64,000 nucleotides of DNA from an uncultured Microbacterium sp. (GTDB taxonomy: Bacteria; Actinomycetota; Actinomycetes; Actinomycetales; Microbacteriaceae), in contig CAJYHN010000013.1 of NCBI GenBank assembly GCA_913774665.1, positions 248,001-312,000 on the forward strand, written 5' to 3'. Below, piece after piece: positions 9,240 through 17,030 of the stretch (its first letter is position 1; each line of letters begins with the position of its first letter). A program made the position numbers and the translations under genes. The notes under the pieces were generated by a model. The model was given only the letters and a program-made list of their open reading frames with translations. It was not told the origin of the DNA and searched no databases.

Positions 9240-10169
9240 TCAACGCAGCACGACGAGCGTGCCGAGCGGGAGCGCGGCGAGCGCCGCGACCGCGTCGGCT
9301 CCGATCCGCACGCAGCCGTGCGAGATCGCCCCGTCGCGCTGGTCCGCGTAGTGGATGCCGATGAGCCCCCCGTCGTGACCGCCGAAGGGCTCGTCGGCGG
9401 CGGCCGAGTGCAACGACGTCAGGTGGATGGGGTGGTCGCCGGTCCCCTGCGACGGGTCGACGTATCGCGCCTCGAGGTAGCCGAATACGCCGGTCGGCGT
9501 GGGCGTGCCGTCGGCACCGACGGCGGCGGGGAACGTCGCCTGCACGGTGCCGTCGAGGGCGACGATCGACACGGACCGCTGCGCCACCGACACCTCGACG
9601 CGCGACGTCGGGCCGGTCGCCTTCGCCAGCGACGACAGCGGGGCCCAGGCCGCGGTCTGCGCCGCCGCGGGCTGACCCGCGGGCGCGGCCGACGGGAGCG
9701 TGCGGCGGGCGGGCGTCAGCACGAGCGCCCACGGCCCCTCCGTGCGGACCACGACGACGGGGGTGGCCTCGCCCAAGAAGTCGAGCGCGGCCAGACGCGC
9801 GACGGGACCGCCGCTGCCACCCGCGCGTCCCGTGCCGTCGGCGTCGCCGAAGAGGGGCAGATCGGATGCCGTCGAATACACGTCGGCGTGCGCGGGCACG
9901 GCCGTGTCTGCGACGAGGAGCCCGCCGATCACCGCGTCGTAGCGCGCCTCGGGCAACGCCGACAGTGCGCCGGCGTCGACCGCGGGAACCGGACGGGGCG
10001 ACGCGGTGGTCACGGGCGTCGGGGACGACGAGGGCGTGGGATCGGCCGCCGGGACCGCGGGGGCGGCGGGAGCCAGCGCCCACGCGGCGATCACCGCGAC
10101 GACGGCCGCAGCCGCCGTCGCGGTGATCGTGATGAGCGCCAGGCGCCGACGAGCGGGGCTCGTCGTCAT
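9240..10169 (-). CDS. L,D-transpeptidase (YkuD domain)
   Basis: 309 residues. An N-terminal membrane anchor or signal (about residues 10-36) is followed by a Pro/Thr-rich linker, an unassigned middle region and a C-terminal YkuD catalytic domain (about 190-309). The active-site block GAISHGCVRI contains His284 and the nucleophile Cys286. Such enzymes make 3-3 peptidoglycan cross-links or attach proteins to the wall, outside the membrane. The ATG overlaps the PAP2 gene stop (ATGA), so the two are translationally coupled. The long open frame upstream, to 11678, is antisense-like noise over the PAP2 gene. Confidence 0.9.
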   Translation of the reverse strand: MTTSPARRRLALITITATAAAAVVAVIAAWALAPAAPAVPAADPTPSSSPTPVTTASPRPVPAVDAGALSALPEARYDAVIGGLLVADTAVPAHADVYSTASDLPLFGDADGTGRAGGSGGPVARLAALDFLGEATPVVVVRTEGPWALVLTPARRTLPSAAPAGQPAAAQTAAWAPLSSLAKATGPTSRVEVSVAQRSVSIVALDGTVQATFPAAVGADGTPTPTGVFGYLEARYVDPSQGTGDHPIHLTSLHSAAADEPFGGHDGGLIGIHYADQRDGAISHGCVRIGADAVAALAALPLGTLVVLR

Positions 10170-11923
10170 CCGCTCACCAGGGGCAGGCGCACGCCGGTGA
10201 CCGTGACCGCGAGCGGTCCCGCGACGACGGCGCCCGTGGCATCCAGGAGCGTGATCGTGTGCGCACCGGCCGGGGTCGAGGCGGGGATCGTGACGGTCGC
10301 GGCGAAAGCGCCGTTCGCATCGGCGGTGACCGTCGCGACCGTCACCGGGTCGCTGTGCAGCTGCACCGTGAGCGTCTGACCGGCGGCGAATCCCGAGCCC
10401 GCGATCTGCAGCTGGCCGCCGGCGGCGACGGTCGTGCCGTTCGGGGCGCTCAGCACGGGCGTCGTGCTCGTCGAGCCGGTCGGCGCGGGGAGCACCTGGG
10501 CCGCGCCGCCGACGCCGAGCACCGTGACGGTGGAATCGGCGTTGACCTGTACCTTGGCCGACATCGCGGCGGCGAGGTTGAGGCGCTGCCACGAGCCGTT
10601 GCCGCCGGACGTCTGGTCGAGCGGGTAGCCCGAGTCGATCTGGGTCTGCGCGAGGATCGACGTCCGCTGCGCGTCGGTCAGCTGCGGGAACGCGGTCAGC
10701 AGCAGGTTCGACGCGCCTGCCGGCACGGCCGCCGGCTGACCGGCGGTGCCCGTGCGGGCGAAGCCGTAGGTGAGGCGTTCGGTGTACACCGACACGGCCG
10801 AGGCGCGGTCGGTGACCTTCTGCGCCGTTCCGCCGGGCATGGCCTTCCCGCCGTAGGGGTCGTTCTGGTACGGCGACTCGGCGGCGATGCACGCGGCGAG
10901 GGTGCCTCCGCACTGCTGCTGCAGGTACGTCGTCAGCTCCTGACGGGCGGGTTGCAGCACGCCGGTGCGGTAGGCGTCGTCCGACCAGCGGGCGGCGAGA
11001 GCGGCCTCGCCGTCGATGCGTCCGCCGACGATGTCGAGCGGGTAGTGCACACCGAGCACGATGCGGTTGTTGCCGTTCTCGGACGCCCGCGCGAGCACCT
11101 CGGGCCCCAGTTCGGGTACGAGGGTCGCGAGCGTGATGCCGGCCTGGTAGGCCGTGGTCGTGTGGCCGGACGGGAACGAGCCGCCCTTGCAGATGCCCGG
11201 CTGACCGTACGCGGCGTCGAGGGGCACGTCGTTGGGCGAGAACTGGTGCGTGGTGTCGGTGACCGGTGCGACCCGGCCGATGAGCAGGTTGCCGTCCGCG
11301 TCGGCCCATGACGTTCCCTGGCGCACGGCCTTCAGCGATGCGGCGTTGTTCACGCTGGGCGCGCAGGCGGAGTCGTCGCCCGAGACGGAGGTCGCGTTCG
11401 GGTCGGTCTTGACGAAGGGGCGCGCGTAGCTGAATGTGTTCTTGGCCGTGCTCGTGGACACGTAGGCGCCCGACGATCCGTTCGAGCTGTTGATGAGCGC
11501 CTGCGTCAGGGGCAGGGCACCCGAGTTGAGACCCTTGACGTAGATCGCGCTGAGCGACGATCCGAGACCGCCCGAGACGGTGAAGGACTGGTCGTAGGCG
11601 GTCTTGGCGCTGTTGTTGTACTCGGAGTCCTGCAGCGCGCGGAACTGCTGCGCGGCGGTGGCGTTGTTGTTGATCCACACCGTCAGCCGGTCGTTGTACG
11701 CCAGCGCCGTCGAGTTCACCACGGTGCCGCTGAAGTCGCCCTTGCCGCTGGGCGTCCAGAAGTCGCGGTAGCCGCTGAGCAGCGCGACGAGATCGGGCTT
11801 GGCGCTGTCACTGGGGTAGCTCGCCGCGGTCGCCGAAAGCGGCGCCGCGGTGCCGGCGACGACGAGCGCGCCGGCGACGGCGATGCGCCATGCCGTGCGG
11901 AGTCTCAGGGTGCGTGATTCCAT
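10166..11923 (-). CDS. secreted PAP2-superfamily (acid) phosphatase
   Basis: 585 residues with a signal peptide (about 1-34, ending near ATAAS). The PAP2 core shows the motif pair KGGSFPSGHTTTAY and RIVLGVHYPLDIVGGR, holding the catalytic histidines and phosphate-binding residues. A C-terminal Ig-like segment (about 490-585) follows. Length and layout resemble exported vanadium-haloperoxidase/acid-phosphatase-like proteins of actinobacteria. It probably dephosphorylates organic phosphates or lipid phosphates outside the cell. It is the first gene of a unit with the L,D-transpeptidase. Its AGGAG ribosome site lies 27 bases before ATG, with a hairpin between them. Confidence 0.87.
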   Translation of the reverse strand: MESRTLRLRTAWRIAVAGALVVAGTAAPLSATAASYPSDSAKPDLVALLSGYRDFWTPSGKGDFSGTVVNSTALAYNDRLTVWINNNATAAQQFRALQDSEYNNSAKTAYDQSFTVSGGLGSSLSAIYVKGLNSGALPLTQALINSSNGSSGAYVSTSTAKNTFSYARPFVKTDPNATSVSGDDSACAPSVNNAASLKAVRQGTSWADADGNLLIGRVAPVTDTTHQFSPNDVPLDAAYGQPGICKGGSFPSGHTTTAYQAGITLATLVPELGPEVLARASENGNNRIVLGVHYPLDIVGGRIDGEAALAARWSDDAYRTGVLQPARQELTTYLQQQCGGTLAACIAAESPYQNDPYGGKAMPGGTAQKVTDRASAVSVYTERLTYGFARTGTAGQPAAVPAGASNLLLTAFPQLTDAQRTSILAQTQIDSGYPLDQTSGGNGSWQRLNLAAAMSAKVQVNADSTVTVLGVGGAAQVLPAPTGSTSTTPVLSAPNGTTVAAGGQLQIAGSGFAAGQTLTVQLHSDPVTVATVTADANGAFAATVTIPASTPAGAHTITLLDATGAVVAGPLAVTVTGVRLPLVSG

Positions 11924-11931
11924 GCGTGATG

Positions 11932-11955
11932 CGCCGCGGGGTCGCGGCGTCTCCT
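11932..11955 (-). promoter_or_regulatory. Shine-Dalgarno separated from the PAP2 start by a hairpin
   Basis: On the minus strand AGGAG (11955-11951) is followed by a perfect six-bp stem with a six-base loop (11949-11932) and then eight bases before ATG at 11923. Folding the stem would bring the SD to an effective spacing of about nine bases. Confidence 0.4.
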
Positions 11956-12136
11956 CTCCGACCGTCCGATGGGATCGGCCGCGACGCGCGCCGCGACCGG
12001 ATCAGACGGTAGGCCCGCTCCGTGAGCATCGATGGCTCGGCCATCGCCGAGATGTCGAACGGCCGGTACCACCCAGGTGAACGAATGCTGTGGGGACGCG
12101 ATGAGAGCCCGGGAGGCCGGCGACGACGCGCGGGGC

Positions 12137-13288
12137 TCAGGCCGTGATGACCTGGGCCGTCCCGGTCGCGGCATCCGGACCCATCTCGGCGGCGATGCGG
12201 TTCGCCTCGGCGATCAGGGTCGCGACGATCTCGCTCTCGGGCACGGTCTTGACGACCTCGCCCTTCACGAAGATCTGGCCCTTGCCGTTGCCCGAGGCGA
12301 CACCCAGGTCGGCGTCGCGGGCCTCACCGGGGCCGTTCACGACGCAGCCCATGACGGCCACGCGCAGCGGCACGGTCATGTCTTTCAGGCCCTCGGTGAC
12401 GTCGTCGGCGAGCGTGTAGACGTCGACCTGCGCGCGACCGCACGAGGGACACGAGACGATCTCGAGCTTGCGCTCGCGCAGGTTGAGCGACTGCAGGATC
12501 TGGTGCCCGACCTTGACCTCTTCGGCCGGCGGGGCCGACAGCGAGACGCGGATCGTGTCGCCGATGCCCTCCGAGAGCAGGATGCCGAAGGCCGTGGCGC
12601 TCTTGATGGTTCCCTGGAACGCCGGGCCGGCCTCGGTCACGCCGAGGTGCAGGGGCCAGTCGCCCCGCTCGGCGAGAAGACGGTACGCCTTGACCATGAC
12701 GATCGGGTCGTTGTGCTTGACCGAGATCTTGAAGTCGTGGAAGTCGTGCTCCTCGAACAGCGAGGCCTCCCAGACGGCGCTCTCAACGAGCGCCTCGGGG
12801 GTGGCCTTGCCGTACTTCTCGAGCAGGCGGCGATCGAGCGAGCCGGCGTTGACGCCGATGCGGAGCGAGACGCCCGCGTCTTTGGCCGCCTTGGCGATCG
12901 CGCCGACCTGGTCGTCGAACTTGCGGATGTTGCCCGGGTTCACGCGCACCGCGCCGCAGCCGGCGTCGATCGCCTGGAAGACGTACTTCGGCTGGAAGTG
13001 GATGTCGGCGATGACCGGGATCTGGCTCTTCTTCGCGATGATGTGCAGCACGTCGGCGTCGTCCTGCGACGGCACGGCGACGCGCACGATCTCGCAGCCG
13101 GATGCCGTGAGCTCGGCGATCTGCTGCAGCGTGGCGTTGATGTTGGTGGTGGGCGTCGTGGTCATCGACTGGACGCTGACGGGGGCGTCGCCGCCCACGA
13201 GGACCTTGCCGACCCGGATCTGGCGGGTCTTGCGACGGGGCGCGAGGGTCTCCGGCACGCGGGGCATTCCGAGGTTCACTGCAGGCAC
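12137..13288 (-). CDS. ispG: 4-hydroxy-3-methylbut-2-enyl diphosphate synthase (flavodoxin)
   Basis: Converts methylerythritol cyclodiphosphate to HMBPP in the MEP isoprenoid pathway, using a [4Fe-4S] cluster. 383 residues from GTG 13288. The N-terminal TIM barrel carries [13 protein letters not shown] and [14 protein letters not shown]. The C-terminal domain carries the cluster ligands CPSCGR and [10 protein letters not shown] with the downstream Glu. Length is standard for the actinobacterial form. A TAGGCT box lies six bases before the start codon, so the mRNA is probably leaderless. dxr of the same pathway lies 6 kb away on the same strand. Confidence 0.97.
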   Translation of the reverse strand: MPAVNLGMPRVPETLAPRRKTRQIRVGKVLVGGDAPVSVQSMTTTPTTNINATLQQIAELTASGCEIVRVAVPSQDDADVLHIIAKKSQIPVIADIHFQPKYVFQAIDAGCGAVRVNPGNIRKFDDQVGAIAKAAKDAGVSLRIGVNAGSLDRRLLEKYGKATPEALVESAVWEASLFEEHDFHDFKISVKHNDPIVMVKAYRLLAERGDWPLHLGVTEAGPAFQGTIKSATAFGILLSEGIGDTIRVSLSAPPAEEVKVGHQILQSLNLRERKLEIVSCPSCGRAQVDVYTLADDVTEGLKDMTVPLRVAVMGCVVNGPGEARDADLGVASGNGKGQIFVKGEVVKTVPESEIVATLIAEANRIAAEMGPDAATGTAQVITA

Positions 13289-13294
13289 GCGCTC

Positions 13295-13300
13295 AGCCTA
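13295..13300 (-). promoter_or_regulatory. -10 box of leaderless ispG
   Basis: TAGGCT followed by GAGCGC and the GTG start. The layout is almost identical to that of dxr (TAGGCT, GAGGGC, ATG). Confidence 0.6.
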
Positions 13301-13350
13301 CGCCGCCCGCACCGTACGGTGCCTGAACCGACGCCGAAAGGCTGCTGTGG

Positions 13351-13356
13351 TAGGTT
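13351..13356 (+). promoter_or_regulatory. -10 box of the trp leader transcript
   Basis: TAGGTT lies seven bases before the ATG of the leader peptide at 13364. The predicted transcript would start at or next to that ATG. No clear -35 hexamer is visible. Confidence 0.5.
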
Positions 13357-13363
13357 CGGCGCC

Positions 13364-13399
13364 ATGCGCGCTCGCACCTCCTGGTGGCCCACCGTCTAG
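13364..13399 (+). CDS. trpL: trp operon leader peptide (tandem Trp codons)
   Basis: An 11-residue peptide, MRARTSWWPTV, with two adjacent TGG codons at 13382-13387 and a TAG stop at 13397. It sits directly before a set of alternative hairpins and a fused anthranilate synthase gene. This is the layout of a trp attenuation leader: ribosome stalling at the Trp codons when charged tRNA-Trp is scarce would favour the antiterminator. The promoter-like TAGGTT seven bases upstream and the absence of a Shine-Dalgarno site suggest it is translated from a leaderless mRNA. Confidence 0.88.
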   Translation: MRARTSWWPTV

Positions 13400-13461
13400 G
13401 CGGTGCGCACGCATGCAATAGACCGCCCTCCCCCTGGGGAATCCGGCGGTCTTCGTGTTTT
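13390..13461 (+). promoter_or_regulatory. trp attenuator (pause, antiterminator and terminator hairpins)
   Basis: Four segments can pair in mutually exclusive ways. Segment 1 CACCG (13390-13394) pairs with segment 2 CGGTG (13401-13405). Segment 2 GGCGGT (13399-13404) pairs with segment 3 ACCGCC (13422-13427). Segment 3 GACCGCC (13421-13427) pairs with segment 4 GGCGGTC (13445-13451), with an inner CCCC/GGGG stem, followed by TTCGTGTTTT. The last is the terminator. Segment 1 overlaps the end of the leader peptide. Confidence 0.88.
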
Positions 13462-13509
13462 CGGCGGCCGCGACGGAACCTCGCTCAGCACAGACGGAAA
13501 GACATCTCG

Positions 13510-15489
13510 ATGACCGGGCTCGACCCCTCTTACCTGCTCTCGGACCTCGCCGCAGGCTCCGCCCCCTTCGCCCTGATCGCCCGTGACGGGGCGACCGTCG
13601 AGGTCCTCACCGGAGACGTCGTCGACGTCGAGCTCCTCGCCGACATCCCGTTGACGGATGACCACGGCATCGCCCGCGAGGTGCTGGCGCTCGTCCCGTA
13701 CCGGCAGGTGCGCGAGCGCGGCTTCGTCTGCCACGACGACGGGGCCCCGCTGCGCTGTCTGGTGATCGGCGACCGCGTGTCCCTGCCGCGGACCGAGGTC
13801 ATGGCATCCCTCCCGTCCTCCCCCGTGCCCTTGGCGGACGCGGGCTTCGACATCAGCGACGAAGACTACGCGCACATCGTGCGCCGCGTGATCGCCGACG
13901 AGATCGGACGCGGCGAGGGAGCGAACTTCGTGATCCGTCGCGACTTCGTGGCGGGAGTCGACGTCGACCCCCGGATCGCCGCTCTGACGTGGTTCCGCGC
14001 GCTGCTCGAGCACGAGAAGGGCGCGTACTGGACGTTCGCGGTCGTCACCGCCGACCACATCGCGGTGGGCGCGAGCCCCGAGGCGCACGTCAGCGCGAAG
14101 GACGGCGTCGTCACGATGAACCCCATCTCGGGCACCTTCCGCCACCCGGCGGGAGGCGCGACCGCCGAGACCCTCGCGGAGTTCCTGCGCTCGACGAAAG
14201 AGACCGAAGAGCTCTTCATGGTCGTCGACGAGGAGCTCAAGATGATGAGCGCCGTCTGCAGCGACGGCGGTCGGATCACGGGCCCGCACCTCAAAGAGAT
14301 GTCGCGGCTCACGCACACCGAATACATGCTGCGCGGCTCGAGCGACCTCGACCCCCGCGACATCCTCCGCGAGACGATGTTCGCCCCCACCGTCACCGGG
14401 TCGCCCATGCAGAACGCGTGCACGGTGATCGCCCGCCACGAGACCGTCCCCCGCGGGTACTACTCCGGCGTCGCCGCGCTGTTCACCCCGAACGGCTCGA
14501 CCGAGGGCCCCACGCACGACCTCGACGCGCCGATCCTCATCCGCACGGCGTACCTGGTCGACGGGCGACTGCGCGTCCCCGTCGGCGCGACGCTCGTGCG
14601 TCACTCCGACCCCGACGGCGAAGTGGGCGAGACCCACGGAAAGGCCGCGGGCGTGCTCGGCGCCATCGGGGCGATCCCGCGCGACGCGGCCGCCGCTCCC
14701 GTCGATGCCGACCCCGACGCTCCGGCCGCGGCCCGTCGGCCGTTGGCCGAAGACCCCGCGATCGCCGAGCTGCTGACCTCGCGCAATGATCGGCTCGCAC
14801 CGTTCTGGATGAATCCGCAGGACCCCGACGGATCGGGTCCCTTCGCGGGCAGGACGGCGCTGGTGGTGGATGCCGAGGACCGCTTCACCACGATGCTCGC
14901 GCACCAACTGCGTCACCTGGGCCTGGACACTCGCATCGTGCCGTGGTCGGAGGCGACGGACGATGAGATCGACGCCGCCGACCTGGTCGTCTCGGGCCCC
15001 GGGCCCGGCGACCCGCGCGACGACAGCCCGCGCATGACGAAGATGCGGTCAGTGGTCTCGCGGCGGCTCTTCCGTCACGCTCCGCTCCTCGCGGTGTGCC
15101 TGAGCCATCAGATCCTCGCCGACCAGCTCGGTATCCACCTCGCCCCTCTCGCGCAGCCGCACCAGGGCCTGCAGAAGAACGTCGAGGTGTTCGGAGAGAA
15201 CGCCTCGATCGGTTTCTACAACACCTTCACGGCGCGCGTGGCTCCCGGCACGACCGAGCGCGGGATCGTCGTGGAATCGATCACCGCGCGCCGCGAGGCG
15301 ACGGACGCCGCGCCTCCCCTGCCCGAGGGGCGCATCGACATCCCCGCCGAGGTCGCGGCCGACTCCGAGACCGGAGACGTCTACGCCCTGCGCGGGCCCG
15401 GATTCTCGAGCGTGCAGGGTCACCTCGAGTCGATCCTGTCGCGCGACGGCATGCGCACCCTGGAGCGCTTGATCGCCCACGCGCTCTGA
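13510..15489 (+). CDS. trpEG: fused anthranilate synthase (TrpE-TrpG in one chain)
   Basis: 659 residues. The chorismate-binding component I domain spans about 1-430 (NPISGTFRHPAGG; DEELKMMSAVCSDGGR; GSPMQNACTVIARHE; GYYSGVAALF). A class I glutamine amidotransferase domain follows (about 455-659), with the nucleophile Cys530 in AVCLSHQ and the His/Glu pair in QGHLESIL near the end. It makes anthranilate from chorismate and glutamine. The single-chain layout and the CLSHQ and GFYNTF blocks resemble PhzE-type (aminodeoxyisochorismate) synthases. The trp attenuator upstream argues for tryptophan synthesis; a fused trpEG with an attenuator has been described in Streptomyces venezuelae. A weak GGAAAG ribosome site precedes the ATG. 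Confidence 0.87.
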   Translation: MTGLDPSYLLSDLAAGSAPFALIARDGATVEVLTGDVVDVELLADIPLTDDHGIAREVLALVPYRQVRERGFVCHDDGAPLRCLVIGDRVSLPRTEVMASLPSSPVPLADAGFDISDEDYAHIVRRVIADEIGRGEGANFVIRRDFVAGVDVDPRIAALTWFRALLEHEKGAYWTFAVVTADHIAVGASPEAHVSAKDGVVTMNPISGTFRHPAGGATAETLAEFLRSTKETEELFMVVDEELKMMSAVCSDGGRITGPHLKEMSRLTHTEYMLRGSSDLDPRDILRETMFAPTVTGSPMQNACTVIARHETVPRGYYSGVAALFTPNGSTEGPTHDLDAPILIRTAYLVDGRLRVPVGATLVRHSDPDGEVGETHGKAAGVLGAIGAIPRDAAAAPVDADPDAPAAARRPLAEDPAIAELLTSRNDRLAPFWMNPQDPDGSGPFAGRTALVVDAEDRFTTMLAHQLRHLGLDTRIVPWSEATDDEIDAADLVVSGPGPGDPRDDSPRMTKMRSVVSRRLFRHAPLLAVCLSHQILADQLGIHLAPLAQPHQGLQKNVEVFGENASIGFYNTFTARVAPGTTERGIVVESITARREATDAAPPLPEGRIDIPAEVAADSETGDVYALRGPGFSSVQGHLESILSRDGMRTLERLIAHAL

Positions 15490-15525
15490 CGCCCGCTCTC
15501 GGACGCGCTCGGGAGCCCCTCCGGC

Positions 15526-15612
15526 GAGGTGGCTGAGCCGGTACCGAGGTGGCCGACCGGGTCGAAGCCCCCGCCACTCGGGGACCCCTCGACAAGGTCA
15601 GCGACCCCGAAC
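15526..15612. repeat. repeat-like segment at the convergent trpEG/rseP junction
   Basis: Contains ggtggctgagccggt and a related gaggtggccgaccgg copy, plus gacaaggtcagcgacc. In one orientation these share a core close to GGCTCAGSGACC, which recurs near 18731 and 18773 and, on the other strand, inside hom near 61521. It is probably a degenerate intergenic palindromic repeat. Confidence 0.4.
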
Positions 15613-15626
15613 GGCGAGAGCCGCTC

Positions 15627-16943
15627 CTACAGCAGCTGCACCGGGTTGAAGATGTCCGCGAGGAACAGCACACCGCCGGTCGCGACCAGAAGCACCACGA
15701 CGACGAACGTCACGGGCACGAGCTTCGTGGCATCCACCGGCCGTGCGACTCTGCCGCGCAGGCGCGCGACCTGCCTCTTGATGCCGTCCCACAGGGCGAC
15801 CACGACGTGGCCGCCGTCGAGCGGGAGCAGCGGGATGAGGTTGAAGACGAAAAGGGCGATGTTCAACCCGCCCAGCAGGGTGATCATCGTCTGCACGCGA
15901 TCGAGGATCGGCGCGTTGACGGCGGCGATATCACCGGCGAGACGGCCCGCACCCACCACGCTCATGGGGCTGTTCGCGTCACGCGGCTGACCGCTGAGGG
16001 TGTCGACGGCGACCTCGTAGATGCGAACGGGGAACTGCGACACGATCTGCGCGACCGAGCCGATGTACTGGCCCGTGGCCTGGAGGCTCGTCCCGATCGG
16101 CTGGCGGACGAGGGCGCTCTGGGGGCTGATCCCGGCGAACCCGACCGTCTGGTACTCGGTCGCACCCGACGCGTCGATGACGGGCCGGCCGTTCGGATCG
16201 GTGACGGCCTTGTCGGTGGTCGCGGGGGTGAACTGCACGGTGCGCTGCGCGCCGTCGCGGTCGATGACCACCGACAGCTGCTGCCCGGGAGAGCGCTGGA
16301 TGATCGCCGCCGCCTCGGCGAACGTCGATACCGGCGTGCCGTCGATCGAGACGAACTCATCCCCGGGCTGGATGCCCGCGGCGGCCGCCGGAGCGACCGG
16401 GTCGCTGGGGGTGCAGTCGGTGCGGTTCTGGCTCGCGGGAATGACGCACTGCGAGACGGAGGCGACGGTCGTGGTGCCCTGCTGGATGCCGATGCCGCTG
16501 AGGGCGATCGTGAAGAGCACGACGGCGAGGACGAGGTTCATGACCGGGCCGCCGAGCATGACGATGATCCGCTTGTAGACGGGCAGCTTGTAGAACACGC
16601 GGTCGTCGGAGGCGATGAGGGTCTCGGCGTTGGCGTCGCGGGCGTCCTGGATCATCGTCGCGAAGAAGCGCGAGCGCTTGGTTCCGGGCTTGGCGTCGTC
16701 GGGAGCCGGCGGGTACATGCCCGCCATCGAGATGAACCCGCCCAGGGGCAGCGCCTTGAAGCCGTACTCCGTCTCGCCGATCCGCTTGGACCAGAGCGTC
16801 GGGCCGAAGCCGATCATGTACTGGCCGACGCGCACGCCGAAAAGCTTGGCGGGCAGCAGATGCCCGACTTCGTGCAGCGCGATCGAGACGGCGAGGCCGA
16901 GCACGAGCACGATGACGCCGATGAGGAACGCGATCGCAGTCAC
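15627..16943 (-). CDS. rseP: site-2 intramembrane metalloprotease (RseP/Rip1 type)
   Basis: 438 residues from a GTG at 16943; the frame continues far upstream, but only as antisense of the MurE-like gene. Zinc motif HEVGH at residues 24-28 in the first membrane helix, a PDZ domain at about 165-260 (AAAAGIQPGDEFVSIDGTPV), and the second zinc site in NLIPLLPLDGGH near 385. Four membrane segments. Such proteases cleave membrane proteins, often anti-sigma factors, within the bilayer. TATCGT lies six bases before GTG (leaderless). It belongs to the conserved dxr-rseP-ispG group. Whether it cleaves the sigma partner at 5277 is open. Confidence 0.93.
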   Translation of the reverse strand: MTAIAFLIGVIVLVLGLAVSIALHEVGHLLPAKLFGVRVGQYMIGFGPTLWSKRIGETEYGFKALPLGGFISMAGMYPPAPDDAKPGTKRSRFFATMIQDARDANAETLIASDDRVFYKLPVYKRIIVMLGGPVMNLVLAVVLFTIALSGIGIQQGTTTVASVSQCVIPASQNRTDCTPSDPVAPAAAAGIQPGDEFVSIDGTPVSTFAEAAAIIQRSPGQQLSVVIDRDGAQRTVQFTPATTDKAVTDPNGRPVIDASGATEYQTVGFAGISPQSALVRQPIGTSLQATGQYIGSVAQIVSQFPVRIYEVAVDTLSGQPRDANSPMSVVGAGRLAGDIAAVNAPILDRVQTMITLLGGLNIALFVFNLIPLLPLDGGHVVVALWDGIKRQVARLRGRVARPVDATKLVPVTFVVVVLLVATGGVLFLADIFNPVQLL

Positions 16944-16949
16944 CCGCCG

Positions 16950-16955
16950 ACGATA
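16950..16955 (-). promoter_or_regulatory. -10 box of leaderless rseP
   Basis: TATCGT on the minus strand with six bases (CGGCGG) before the GTG start at 16943. Confidence 0.5.
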
Positions 16956-17017
16956 CCGCCGGACGCCTTTGAACCGCCCGTGCGGCTTCGATGCGGTGCC
17001 TGTGCGAGACCGGATGA

Positions 17018-17023
17018 GAGAAT
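17018..17023 (+). promoter_or_regulatory. weak -10 box before the MurE-like gene
   Basis: GAGAAT with seven bases before the ATG at 17031. It overlaps an alternative in-frame ATG at 17022, so the assignment is tentative. Confidence 0.3.
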
Positions 17024-17030
17024 GGTCCCG

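Noticed and set aside
10259-11311. 350-codon open frame antisense to the PAP2 gene
   Set aside because: Composition and position mark it as a shadow of the PAP2 coding frame.
11924-12136. Short open frames between the PAP2 gene and ispG
   Set aside because: Arg-rich, no ribosome site or homology; the gap holds only the PAP2 leader with its hairpin.
13510-15489. Calling the fused synthase a phenazine enzyme
   Set aside because: No other phz gene is nearby and the gene has a trp leader with tandem Trp codons; only motif similarity points to PhzE.
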